This document shows, one piece after another, positions 1-7,827 of a stretch of DNA of 53,154 nt. Positions within the stretch are counted from its first letter, which is position 1; each line of letters starts with the position of its first letter. Below the pieces are notes generated by a model. The model searched no databases, was not told where the DNA came from, and saw nothing but the letters and a program-made list of their open reading frames with translations. The DNA is from Chitinophaga pinensis (GTDB lineage Bacteria > Bacteroidota > Bacteroidia > UBA4408): positions 1 to 53,154 of the forward strand of contig CAMBZU010000014.1 in assembly GCA_945872355.1 (NCBI GenBank). Reading direction: 5' to 3'. The position numbers and the translations under genes are program-made.

Positions 1-1941
1 AAAAGTTTGCTCACCCGTTAAAATATTACCACCCCAACCGGAAATATAAATTCTGCCGCAATTATCAACTAAGAAAGCTGAAGGAGAAATATTAGGCAGG
101 CCATTACCATTCCCAAAGGTGGTTGAAAAGGCCGCAATGCTGAGCGAACTATCAAGTTTAAGAATAAACTGGCCACTGTTTGCATTATGATATACCCCCC
201 CGATATATGGGAACGAAGCACTATTGGTTTGACCATATAGATAAACATTTTGCAAATCATCAATTTGAATAAAGAAAGACTCATCGAAATCTGAAGTTCC
301 AATGTATGAAATTCGTGGGGTGCCTATGCCTAAAGTAGAAATTTTTGCAACCATACCATCAGCCGCACCACCTATAAAAGTAGGGTGATAGCTATCTGCA
401 TTTGCAGGAATGTTTGTACTTAGTGTTCCTCCTGTGGCATAAACATCATTATCAGCAATTGCTATTGCAAAAATAGCATCATCTTGATTGCCTCCAAGAA
501 ATGTGCTATAAAGTAAGTTTTGTAAGTTACTGTCCATTTTAAAAATACAACCATCTTGCAAATTACCTATTGCAGGTTGCATGGCGTTTGTAGTAACCGG
601 AAAGTTCGCAGAATTAGTACTTGAACCAATAATTATATTATCCTGTGCATCCACATTTATTTCTCCTCTGTAAAAATCACCATAATTGAAAGTTAAGCTT
701 GCTGCTGTATTAATGCCATCATTATCTGATCCGCCAATATAGGTACTTGCTAAAAGTTGCGAGCCATCAACACTAAATTTACTCACAAAAATATCGGTGC
801 CATTATCAAAAAAAGTACCATTGCTGGTAGCTTGAAAATCTACACCGCCATTAAAAGAAGTGCTGTAAGCATTGGGGGTAATTGGAAAGTCAATTGAGCT
901 TGTAGAACCATATATACATAGTTGATTCAATGAGTTTACAACCATACTTTGCACTACTTCGGTATTGTTAGCACCTCCAAAATAAGTACTATACAAAAGC
1001 GTAGCGCCGGTGCTATCAAACTTAGTAATTGCAATATCTGTTCGGCCATATTGCGCAACCCCGTTATAAGAATTATCAAAGGCGCCAAGCGTTGTTGGAT
1101 AACCTACATCATAAATTAAACCGCCAGCATACAAATTTCCGAGGCTATCATAGGTAGCAGTTAATCCAAAATTATCTGCTGTAGAACCAGTATAACTTGC
1201 AAATACAAGCACTGGGTCAATTACCAATGCATAATTGGGATTGTAATTATTGGCAAGATCAAATGAAATTGTTGCTCTATTTAAAACATATTTGCAAGCA
1301 ATATCTATTTTTTTTCCACCTATCATTTGCCAAGCAATTGGTGCCTGATCTAACATTTCATTCACACTTGTTTTTATATGTAATTGGTTGTTTTTTAACC
1401 AAATTTTTTCAGCGCCTTCAAAGCTCAATTGTATTTGCCTATAATTTGCATTTGGAGCTACATTAAACTGATATTTGATGCCATTTTGAATACCCTCAGT
1501 TTCCATATCAATGCCATCATAAATATTTTTGGCTAAAATTCTTCCAAAAGAGTTTACGTTACTTGCCCATTTTTTTGATTGATTGCCTATAAAATAATTT
1601 TTATGCGACTTGTTTTTTTCAGACTTACTAAAGACAATATTTTCATTTGCCTTAAAAAAATTCATTTTAAAAGCGTGTGTGTTTACTGGTTGAAACTTGC
1701 CGCTTGGGTTAATATGGTTTTTTTGTAAGGCCGCTTTGTTATAAAAATGATACGTAAAGCAGTTGTTCTCTATAAAAAGTGCTCCTCCATCAAGATCTGC
1801 TTTAAAATTTACCTGATTAAACCATTGCCCTTTGTTTTCTGTAAAATTAACATGCTGTTGATGCGCTTGAACATAGGAAAATTGAAAGCCCAGCAAAAAA
1901 AACAAAAACAAATGATAAATATATTTTGTATTATTGGACAT
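1..1941 (-). CDS. exported SBBP-repeat beta-propeller protein (DUF7948-type N-terminus), partial
   Basis: The minus strand stays open from an ATG at 1939-1941 to the window edge, so the C-terminus lies outside. The product starts with a hydrophobic signal (MSNNTKYIYHLFLFFLLGF) and then NFTENKGQW, the typical opening of the DUF7948 domain found on Bacteroidota exported proteins. From about residue 250 there are repeated propeller-like units with YSTYFGG, ASTYIGG and YSTFLGG motifs (SBBP repeats), each followed by an aspartate-rich turn. Such proteins usually end in a T9SS or gliding-type sorting domain, which would lie beyond position 1. The substrate and role are unknown. It diverges from the sensor-phosphatase gene starting near 2030-2093. 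Confidence 0.85.
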   Translation of the reverse strand, partial: MSNNTKYIYHLFLFFLLGFQFSYVQAHQQHVNFTENKGQWFNQVNFKADLDGGALFIENNCFTYHFYNKAALQKNHINPSGKFQPVNTHAFKMNFFKANENIVFSKSEKNKSHKNYFIGNQSKKWASNVNSFGRILAKNIYDGIDMETEGIQNGIKYQFNVAPNANYRQIQLSFEGAEKIWLKNNQLHIKTSVNEMLDQAPIAWQMIGGKKIDIACKYVLNRATISFDLANNYNPNYALVIDPVLVFASYTGSTADNFGLTATYDSLGNLYAGGLIYDVGYPTTLGAFDNSYNGVAQYGRTDIAITKFDSTGATLLYSTYFGGANNTEVVQSMVVNSLNQLCIYGSTSSIDFPITPNAYSTSFNGGVDFQATSNGTFFDNGTDIFVSKFSVDGSQLLASTYIGGSDNDGINTAASLTFNYGDFYRGEINVDAQDNIIIGSSTNSANFPVTTNAMQPAIGNLQDGCIFKMDSNLQNLLYSTFLGGNQDDAIFAIAIADNDVYATGGTLSTNIPANADSYHPTFIGGAADGMVAKISTLGIGTPRISYIGTSDFDESFFIQIDDLQNVYLYGQTNSASFPYIGGVYHNANSGQFILKLDSSLSIAAFSTTFGNGNGLPNISPSAFLVDNCGRIYISGWGGNILTGEQTF

Positions 1942-2007
1942 TAAAATAATGTTTTAATTTAAAAAAATAAAAATACTATTTTTTCTTTAAAAAAAGATAC
2001 TAATATT

Positions 2008-2015
2008 TAGTTTTG
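2008..2015 (+). promoter_or_regulatory. -7 promoter element (TAGTTTTG)
   Basis: The sequence is an exact match to the Bacteroidota -7 consensus TAnnTTTG. No clear -33 TTTG is seen at the usual spacing. Transcription would start near 2019-2022, only about 10 bases before the open signal-peptide frame of the next gene. Confidence 0.5.
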
Positions 2016-2092
2016 CACGAAAATCATAAATTATTAAAACTTTAGTTTACATAGTTGGCATTGTATTATTCCTGTTTTCCTCATTTGTATCA

Positions 2093-5000
2093 GTGGGGCA
2101 ACAAACTGTAAATAAAGCTATAGGTTACCCTTTAATTCAGAATTTTACAAGTAAGCAATTTACTATTAGCAATTACAATTGGGGCGGAGTTCAAGACCAT
2201 CTTGGAAATATGTATTTCGCAAACAACCAAGGTGTATTGATGTATGATGGCAATCGCTGGGATTGGATTGAAACAAAAAGCACTGTTACCTCTATTTGTT
2301 TTGATTCAATTAATCAAATTGTATTTGTTGGCCTAGAAAATGATTTTGGATACCTGGCCTTTGATACTAAAAATAAATTAAAATTTAAATCATTAGCGCA
2401 AAAATTCAATTTACTAGATAAGGTCTCTATTGTATTTTTTACCATATACACACCTCAAGGAATATACTTTTTAACAGATAAAACACTCTTTAGATTTTCC
2501 GACAATAAAATTAAAACTTGGAATGCTTCAACTGAATTTGCATCAGCAGTGTTTGTTGATAATAAGTTTTTTGTTAGGGAAAAAGAAAAAGGATTACTCA
2601 TCCTTGAAAATGATAATTTAGTATTAATTGAAGGCTCCGACGTTTTTTCAAATGCTTCCTTAAGTATGATGGCTTCCAAAGGCAATAACAACTATTTGGT
2701 TGCTTCAAAACAATTAGGACTGCTCTCCTTTACCTTAGCAAAAAACGGAACTGATTATTCTTGTGATATTAAGTTGCTTAATAACGGCACAGCCGAACTT
2801 TTTAAATCTGCTTCATTGTATTCTGGCAGAATATTAAAGGATGGTAACATAGCCTTAGCTTGTGAAGCAAGTGGACTAATAATTATTGATCAGCAAGGAA
2901 ATATTATCACCAATTTAACTTCCATTTCTGGCATCGTAAGCGACGTAGTTATAAACGTTTTTGAAGATAAATCAGGCAATTTGTGGTTGTGCAGTGAAAG
3001 CGGCATTAGCCTTGTAATGTATAGTTTACCCACCAATCAATTTAAACAATACGGAGGCATAACAGGCACAACAAATTCAATTATTGATTTTAATGGAACC
3101 TTATATGCAGGCACCTCAACAGGTCTTTTTTATTATAACGCAAACAAGAATATTTTTGAACGCGTCAAGAATTTTCCAACCGTTGAAATATGGAAATTAT
3201 CTTCAGTAAATAATCAGCAAGCATCCCTATTAGCAGCAACAACAAAAGGCATTTTCGAAATCACTAAAAACGGGTTCAAGCCATTGTCGGCGCTTGAAAA
3301 TGTCTATTGCGTTCGTCAATCTCAATACAATAAAGATTTGTTTTTTGTTTGTCATCTCAATGGATTATCTGTTTATAATTACAGCAATGGAAATTTTATA
3401 TTACAAAATGAAATAGACAATTGCCCTTATAGTATTAGAGATATAGATGAAGATTTAGCGCACAACCTTTGGCTTTCTACACAAGAAAATGGAATTGTTT
3501 TTTTAGCGTTTTCAAAAGCCAATTTACTTCAGAAAAAACTTCATTTAAATCAAATCATTTTTGACATTGAAAAAGGATTGCCAGATATGGTAGGTAACTT
3601 TGTTCATTTTATGGATGGCCAATTATTAGCAAACACCTATTATGGTTTATATGTATTGAATAAACAGATTGATTTTAGCACGATAAAACTGAACGATTTA
3701 TCAAAGCTTAAATTCATAAAAGACAAAAGCTTAGACCCCAACAATGCGCTTTCAAATTTGCAAATAAGTATAGTTAAAAAAGGCCATAGCAATAGTCTTT
3801 GGTTTGCCTCCTATGATATTGAAAAAGGAAAACATGAAATAGGATTAATTAATAAGATTAATGGAAAACAATATTTTACCCGCACACCATTTAAACTTCA
3901 CTACGGTGAAAAAATTAGCGATATATATCCTGACAATGGTTATACTTGGTTTGGAGGAACTGAAGTTTTATATTGTTATAATAACAGCAAAAAGTACAAC
4001 TTCAAGGGCAACTTTAATACTTTAATTAATAAAGTAACCTATAATAATGATACCCTTTTTAGTGGCTTTTATTATAACAATGTGGTTAAAGGCGACAGTA
4101 TGTTTAAGGTAGTAAGTCTAACGCAACCTGAAGAGTCAATCATTTCCTTGCCATATACTAAAAATGACCTTTCTTTTAATTTTGCTGCTAACGCTTATAT
4201 CGCTAATAACCATCCAAATTTTTCGTGTTATTTAGAAGGAGAAGATAGTAAATGGTCTGATTGGTCAACCGAAACATTTAAAACATATATGAACCTCACT
4301 GAAGGGCCTTATATATTTAAAGTTAAAGCTAAAAATATTTTTGGAATAGAAAGCACCGTGGCCAGCTACAAGTTTACCATTTTGCCTCCTTGGTACAGAA
4401 CAACATTAGCCTATATCATATATATGCTGTTGGCCTTTGGATTTATATACATGGTTGTAAATTTATTTACCAGCAACTTGAACAGAATTATAAAAAAACA
4501 AACTGCAGAATTACATCAACAAAAAGATGAAATTGTACGAAAAAATAAAGAAATAACTGATAGTATTTATTACGCTAAACATATTCAAGACGCCATTATG
4601 CCTAACAATGAATATATTAAAAATATGTTTGCTGATAGCTTTGTTTTATTTAAGCCAAAAGATATTGTTAGTGGAGATTTTTATTGGGCAAATTTAAGCG
4701 AAAATAACGCCATATTAGCTGCGGTAGATTGCACAGGGCACGGTGTTCCTGGTGCTTTTATGAGCATGATGGGCAACGATTACCTCAATGATATTATTTT
4801 AGATTCGAAAATAAATGAACCCGATGAAATATTAAATCTTATGCGTTCTGGCATCATAAAAGCACTTAAGCAAAGAGGCGAAAGTGGCGAATCAAAAGAT
4901 GGAATGGACATGGCATTAGTGAATATAAATAAAGATACGCTTGCGCTAAATTATGCAGGTGCTAATAATCCCATTTACATTGTGCGCGATAAAAATCAAC

Positions 5001-5362
5001 CAATTATTGAAAACGCAGTGCATTTCCCCGACGAAAATGATAAAAAGGTACTCTATGAATTAAAAGGAAACAAATTCCCTGTCGGTATTCATATGGGCAC
5101 AAGATTGCAGCCGTTTTCAAAACATCAAATTCAACTCATCAAAGGTGATGTATTTTATATGTTTTCCGATGGCTATGCTGATCAGTTTGGTGGCCCTTTG
5201 GCTAAAAAACTAAAATACAATCAATTTAAAAAGTTTATTCTTGAGTCGATGTTCCTTACCATGGAAGAACAAAAAATATACTTAGAGCAAAAACTTAATG
5301 AATGGCAAGGTGATATAGAGCAGGTGGATGATGTGTTGGTGATTGGAGTTAGAATAGTATAG
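2093..5362 (+). CDS. two-component-type propeller sensor with Y_Y_Y domain and SpoIIE/PP2C phosphatase output
   Basis: Residues 1 to about 650 are propeller repeats of the two-component-regulator type (for example DKSGNLWLCSESG and DLAHNLWLSTQENG). A Y_Y_Y domain follows (about 690-760), then one membrane helix (LAYIIYMLLAFGFIYMVVNL) and a coiled coil. The C-terminus is a PP2C/SpoIIE serine phosphatase with DCTGHGVPGAFMSMMG and FSDGYADQFGG metal-site motifs. It likely senses an outside signal and dephosphorylates a cytoplasmic partner, such as an anti-sigma antagonist. The listed start is a GTG. The frame is open upstream to 2030 and encodes a clear signal peptide (IVGIVLFLFSSFVSVGQQ) with no ATG, GTG or TTG at its head, so the true start may be an unusual codon such as ATT at 2030/2033. 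The radical SAM gene follows after 3 bases. Confidence 0.85.
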   Translation: MGQQTVNKAIGYPLIQNFTSKQFTISNYNWGGVQDHLGNMYFANNQGVLMYDGNRWDWIETKSTVTSICFDSINQIVFVGLENDFGYLAFDTKNKLKFKSLAQKFNLLDKVSIVFFTIYTPQGIYFLTDKTLFRFSDNKIKTWNASTEFASAVFVDNKFFVREKEKGLLILENDNLVLIEGSDVFSNASLSMMASKGNNNYLVASKQLGLLSFTLAKNGTDYSCDIKLLNNGTAELFKSASLYSGRILKDGNIALACEASGLIIIDQQGNIITNLTSISGIVSDVVINVFEDKSGNLWLCSESGISLVMYSLPTNQFKQYGGITGTTNSIIDFNGTLYAGTSTGLFYYNANKNIFERVKNFPTVEIWKLSSVNNQQASLLAATTKGIFEITKNGFKPLSALENVYCVRQSQYNKDLFFVCHLNGLSVYNYSNGNFILQNEIDNCPYSIRDIDEDLAHNLWLSTQENGIVFLAFSKANLLQKKLHLNQIIFDIEKGLPDMVGNFVHFMDGQLLANTYYGLYVLNKQIDFSTIKLNDLSKLKFIKDKSLDPNNALSNLQISIVKKGHSNSLWFASYDIEKGKHEIGLINKINGKQYFTRTPFKLHYGEKISDIYPDNGYTWFGGTEVLYCYNNSKKYNFKGNFNTLINKVTYNNDTLFSGFYYNNVVKGDSMFKVVSLTQPEESIISLPYTKNDLSFNFAANAYIANNHPNFSCYLEGEDSKWSDWSTETFKTYMNLTEGPYIFKVKAKNIFGIESTVASYKFTILPPWYRTTLAYIIYMLLAFGFIYMVVNLFTSNLNRIIKKQTAELHQQKDEIVRKNKEITDSIYYAKHIQDAIMPNNEYIKNMFADSFVLFKPKDIVSGDFYWANLSENNAILAAVDCTGHGVPGAFMSMMGNDYLNDIILDSKINEPDEILNLMRSGIIKALKQRGESGESKDGMDMALVNINKDTLALNYAGANNPIYIVRDKNQPIIENAVHFPDENDKKVLYELKGNKFPVGIHMGTRLQPFSKHQIQLIKGDVFYMFSDGYADQFGGPLAKKLKYNQFKKFILESMFLTMEEQKIYLEQKLNEWQGDIEQVDDVLVIGVRIV

Positions 5363-5365
5363 CTG

Positions 5366-6385
5366 ATGCCTAACAAAAAAGATCATTTATTGATTCTCAA
5401 AAAAATGACTATAAGTCGTTTTGCAAATGGCTTAAAACTTTATTTTTCATATATCTTTTCTAAAGTTACAAAAAAAGCTTTTCATTTTGGATTGCCCGCC
5501 AGTATTGCCATTGAACCAACTACTTCATGCAATTTAAGATGCCCTGAATGCCCAAGCGGATTGAGATCTTTTACGCGGCCAACAGGCATGTTACAAAATA
5601 AAATGTTCGAAAAATTAATTGATGAATTAAGTAATACACTGTTTTATCTTATCTTTTATTTTCAGGGTGAACCCTACTTAAATACTGCATTTTTAGATAT
5701 GGTTGCCTATGCTACAAAAAAAAATATTTACACAGCAACGAGCACCAACGCGCATTATCTTACTGATGAAAATTGTAAAAAAACAATTGCATCCGGACTC
5801 AATAGATTAATAATTTCCATTGATGGCACCACGCAAGAAACTTATCAATCATACCGCATTGGTGGTAAACTCAACAAAGTAATTGAAGGCACTAAGAATA
5901 TTGTTAAATGGCGTAAAGAAATGAAATCTTCAACACCGCATTTAATATTTCAATTTTTGGTAGTAAGGCCTAATGAACATCAAATTAATGATGTAATTAA
6001 ATTAGCTGATGAACTTGGCGTTGATGAAGTAAGATTTAAAACCGCACAAGTTTATGACTATAAAAATGGAAATGAGCTCATTCCAGAAAATACAGCTTAC
6101 GCCAGATATTCTAAAAATAATGATGGCACTTATTCAATAAAAAATAAAATGCTAAACCACTGCTGGAAAATGTGGCATTCTTGCGTAGTTACATGGGATG
6201 GAAAAGTAGTACCCTGCTGTTTTGATAAAGATGCTGAACATACCTTAGGTGAAGTAAGTGTATCTTCATTCAAAACCATTTGGAAAAGTGCTTCCTATAA
6301 TAAATTTAGAGCTTCTGTTTTAAGAAGCCGTACAGAAATTGAAATGTGTAAAAACTGCACTGAAGGAACAAAAGTTTTTGCCTAA
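5366..6385 (+). CDS. radical SAM/SPASM domain protein
   Basis: The 339-residue protein has the radical SAM CxxxCxxC motif (C55, C59, C62 in SCNLRCPEC) and a C-terminal SPASM-like domain with CWKMWHSCVVTW, VPCCFD and MCKNC, ready to bind auxiliary Fe-S clusters. Family members modify peptides or proteins or build cofactors with S-adenosylmethionine radicals. The substrate is unknown here and no small precursor-peptide gene is visible nearby. It starts 3 bases after the phosphatase gene, so the two are probably co-transcribed. A second possible start is the ATG at 5405 (MTISRF). Confidence 0.85.
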   Translation: MPNKKDHLLILKKMTISRFANGLKLYFSYIFSKVTKKAFHFGLPASIAIEPTTSCNLRCPECPSGLRSFTRPTGMLQNKMFEKLIDELSNTLFYLIFYFQGEPYLNTAFLDMVAYATKKNIYTATSTNAHYLTDENCKKTIASGLNRLIISIDGTTQETYQSYRIGGKLNKVIEGTKNIVKWRKEMKSSTPHLIFQFLVVRPNEHQINDVIKLADELGVDEVRFKTAQVYDYKNGNELIPENTAYARYSKNNDGTYSIKNKMLNHCWKMWHSCVVTWDGKVVPCCFDKDAEHTLGEVSVSSFKTIWKSASYNKFRASVLRSRTEIEMCKNCTEGTKVFA

Positions 6386-6453
6386 TTTTAAATTTTATGA
6401 CAACTTATATTGATATTCAATTTGTTAAAGGAGAAAATATTTTTGCCTAACTA

Positions 6454-6484
6454 TTGTTATTTTTCGATTTATCGTGTAGGTTTG
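6454..6484 (+). promoter_or_regulatory. promoter: TTG (6454-6456), N20, TAGGTTTG (6477-6484)
   Basis: Both Bacteroidota promoter elements are present at good spacing. They lie inside the longest open frame of the next gene, which supports the downstream ATG at 6526 and a leader of about 35 bases. Confidence 0.65.
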
Positions 6485-6525
6485 TCAAGTGTGTATTTAT
6501 GATTTTGTTTAAACTTAAAAAATTT

Positions 6526-6924
6526 ATGGAAGAATTTGACAACAAGGATTTAGAAAAAAAAGACAAGAACTTAGTTTTTGGGCAACAAGTAAAAGCAGGT
6601 AAACGAGTTTATTTTATTGATGTACGTGCTACCAATAAAGGCGATTATTATCTGTCTATTACAGAAAGTAGAAAAAAAATTGCGCTCGATGGTAAAATGA
6701 TTTTCGAAAAAAGTAAAGTCTTTTTGTATAAGGAAGATTTTGAAAAGTTTTTAACCTCTTTAAATGAAGCAGTAGATTACATTAAGAAAGAACAACCTTT
6801 TGACCCTGCTGAATACGCAGAAAGAAGAAAGCAATATATTGAAGAAAGAAACCAAAATAACCCAGGTTATGAAAGTAATAGCGGAGGTAATTTTAAAGAA
6901 GTATCCTTTGATGATTTAGGATAA
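6526..6924 (+). CDS. DUF3276 / PUR-family nucleic-acid-binding protein
   Basis: The 132-residue cytoplasmic protein begins MEEFDNKDLEKKDK and contains the PUR-like core: VKAGKRVYFIDVRATNKGDYYLSITESRK, FEKSKVFLYKEDFEKF and an acidic tail ending VSFDDLG. DUF3276 proteins are conserved in Bacteroidota and related to PUR-alpha single-strand DNA/RNA-binding folds. The cellular role is not established. The start at 6526 is chosen because the promoter at 6454-6484 lies upstream of it, and the longer frame begins with an atypical hydrophobic stretch. A strong terminator follows. Confidence 0.85.
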   Translation: MEEFDNKDLEKKDKNLVFGQQVKAGKRVYFIDVRATNKGDYYLSITESRKKIALDGKMIFEKSKVFLYKEDFEKFLTSLNEAVDYIKKEQPFDPAEYAERRKQYIEERNQNNPGYESNSGGNFKEVSFDDLG

Positions 6925-6943
6925 TACACCTCCCTTAATTTTT

Positions 6944-6980
6944 AAAAAGCCCGTAGCAATTATTGTTACGGGCTTTTTTA
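6944..6980 (+). terminator. intrinsic terminator after the DUF3276 gene
   Basis: A 12-bp stem, GCCCGTAGCAAT (6949-6960) with ATTGTTACGGGC (6962-6973) including one G-T pair, is preceded by A's and followed by six T's. It closes the upstream unit just before the repeat that borders the nos island. Confidence 0.85.
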
Positions 6981-7007
6981 TGTATATAAAATCCTTCGCT
7001 ACCTTAA

Positions 7008-7119
7008 ATTATACCAGTGTGATTTATAAATTATGCCAATAATTTAAAATCTTATATTGGTAAATGCCGATCGGAAAAAAGTTTGGGACAAATGCCTTGA
7101 ACCCAATTTGGGCCATTAC
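7008..7119 (+). repeat. island-border repeat, copy A
   Basis: This stretch matches the reverse complement of 18866-18977 with about 8 mismatches in 112 bases. It has two parts: a hairpin-forming AT-rich arm pair (ATACCAGTGTGATTTATAAA with TTTAAAATCTTATATTGGT) and a block with GGTAAATGCCGATCGG and GTTTGGGACAAATGCC. The short open frames over it look accidental. Confidence 0.85.
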
Positions 7120-7270
7120 ATATTTCTCATCGTTACTAATCAAGAGCAAGAAGCAGCACAACCACTTATTTATTAAGCACCCCCATTCAGCAAATAAATT
7201 CCGAATGCGTAATAGCTCATTTGCGATGATGTTATGGCTATTTAAATCTATGACAACAATCATAAAATTG

Positions 7271-7288
7271 TTATGATTTGAGTCATAA
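7271..7288 (+). promoter_or_regulatory. Crp/Fnr-type operator TTATGA-N6-TCATAA
   Basis: This is a perfect 18-base inverted repeat with spacer tttgag. Its centre (7279.5) is 36.5 bases upstream of the last G of the -7 box, i.e. about -41 to -44 from the expected transcription start, which is the class II activator position of Crp/Fnr proteins. No -33 TTTG is present, as expected for an activator-dependent promoter. The same palindrome lies at 16334-16351. Confidence 0.75.
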
Positions 7289-7308
7289 GTGCCAGTAATT
7301 TAACAATG

Positions 7309-7316
7309 TAGGTTTG
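7309..7316 (+). promoter_or_regulatory. nos operon -7 element (TAGGTTTG)
   Basis: Exact match to TAnnTTTG. Transcription is expected to start near 7320-7323, about 10 bases before the ATG at 7333. Confidence 0.7.
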
Positions 7317-7332
7317 TGTTAAAATTATATCT

Positions 7333-7815
7333 ATGAAAAAACTAGCATTATTATCAGCAGCATTAATTTCGACACTTATTATAAGCTGCGGTGGCGAAAC
7401 AAAAACACAAGAAGAAACTATACAATCACCAATAGCAACCGGACAAGAAAGCAATGCACCCGTTTATGACCCTAAAAGAGGGGAAGGGAAATTTGATGAA
7501 AGCAATGTCAAAATAGGCCCTTTAAACGAAGCTATGGCAGCAAAAGGTGTGGCTATTGCCGGCACCAAATGCACTTCTTGTCATAAATTAACTGATGAAA
7601 AATTAGTTGGGCCAGGATGGAAAGGTGTTACTACTAGGAAAACTCCGCATTGGATTATGAACTTCATTACCAATCCAGACCCTATGATTGACAAAGATCC
7701 AGAAGTTCAAGCACAATTAGAATTGTGTTTAGTGCGCATGCCAAATCAAAGTTTAGCAGATGAAGATGCACGACAAATACTAGAATTTATGCGTAAAAAC
7801 GATAGTTCAAAATAA
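7333..7815 (+). CDS. c-type cytochrome lipoprotein of the nos operon
   Basis: The 160-residue protein has a lipoprotein signal (MKKLALLSAALISTLIISCG) with lipobox cysteine, one haem-binding CTSCH motif (C80, C83, H84) and a likely axial methionine at M136 (RMPNQ) before the final helix. It is probably anchored in the periplasm and passes electrons to NosZ, which lies 12 bases downstream. Cytochromes c are typical partners in clade II nos clusters. It is the first gene of the operon and carries the regulated promoter. Confidence 0.88.
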   Translation: MKKLALLSAALISTLIISCGGETKTQEETIQSPIATGQESNAPVYDPKRGEGKFDESNVKIGPLNEAMAAKGVAIAGTKCTSCHKLTDEKLVGPGWKGVTTRKTPHWIMNFITNPDPMIDKDPEVQAQLELCLVRMPNQSLADEDARQILEFMRKNDSSK

Positions 7816-7827
7816 AAATAATTAATC

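Noticed and set aside
1197-1944. Plus-strand open frames in the first 2 kb
   Set aside because: They are antisense to the SBBP-repeat protein, which is open along the whole stretch on the minus strand and has clear domain motifs.
7024-7276. Short open frames on both strands before the cytochrome c gene
   Set aside because: They lie over repeat copy A and the palindromic operator, have no recognisable protein features, and the repeat explains the sequence.
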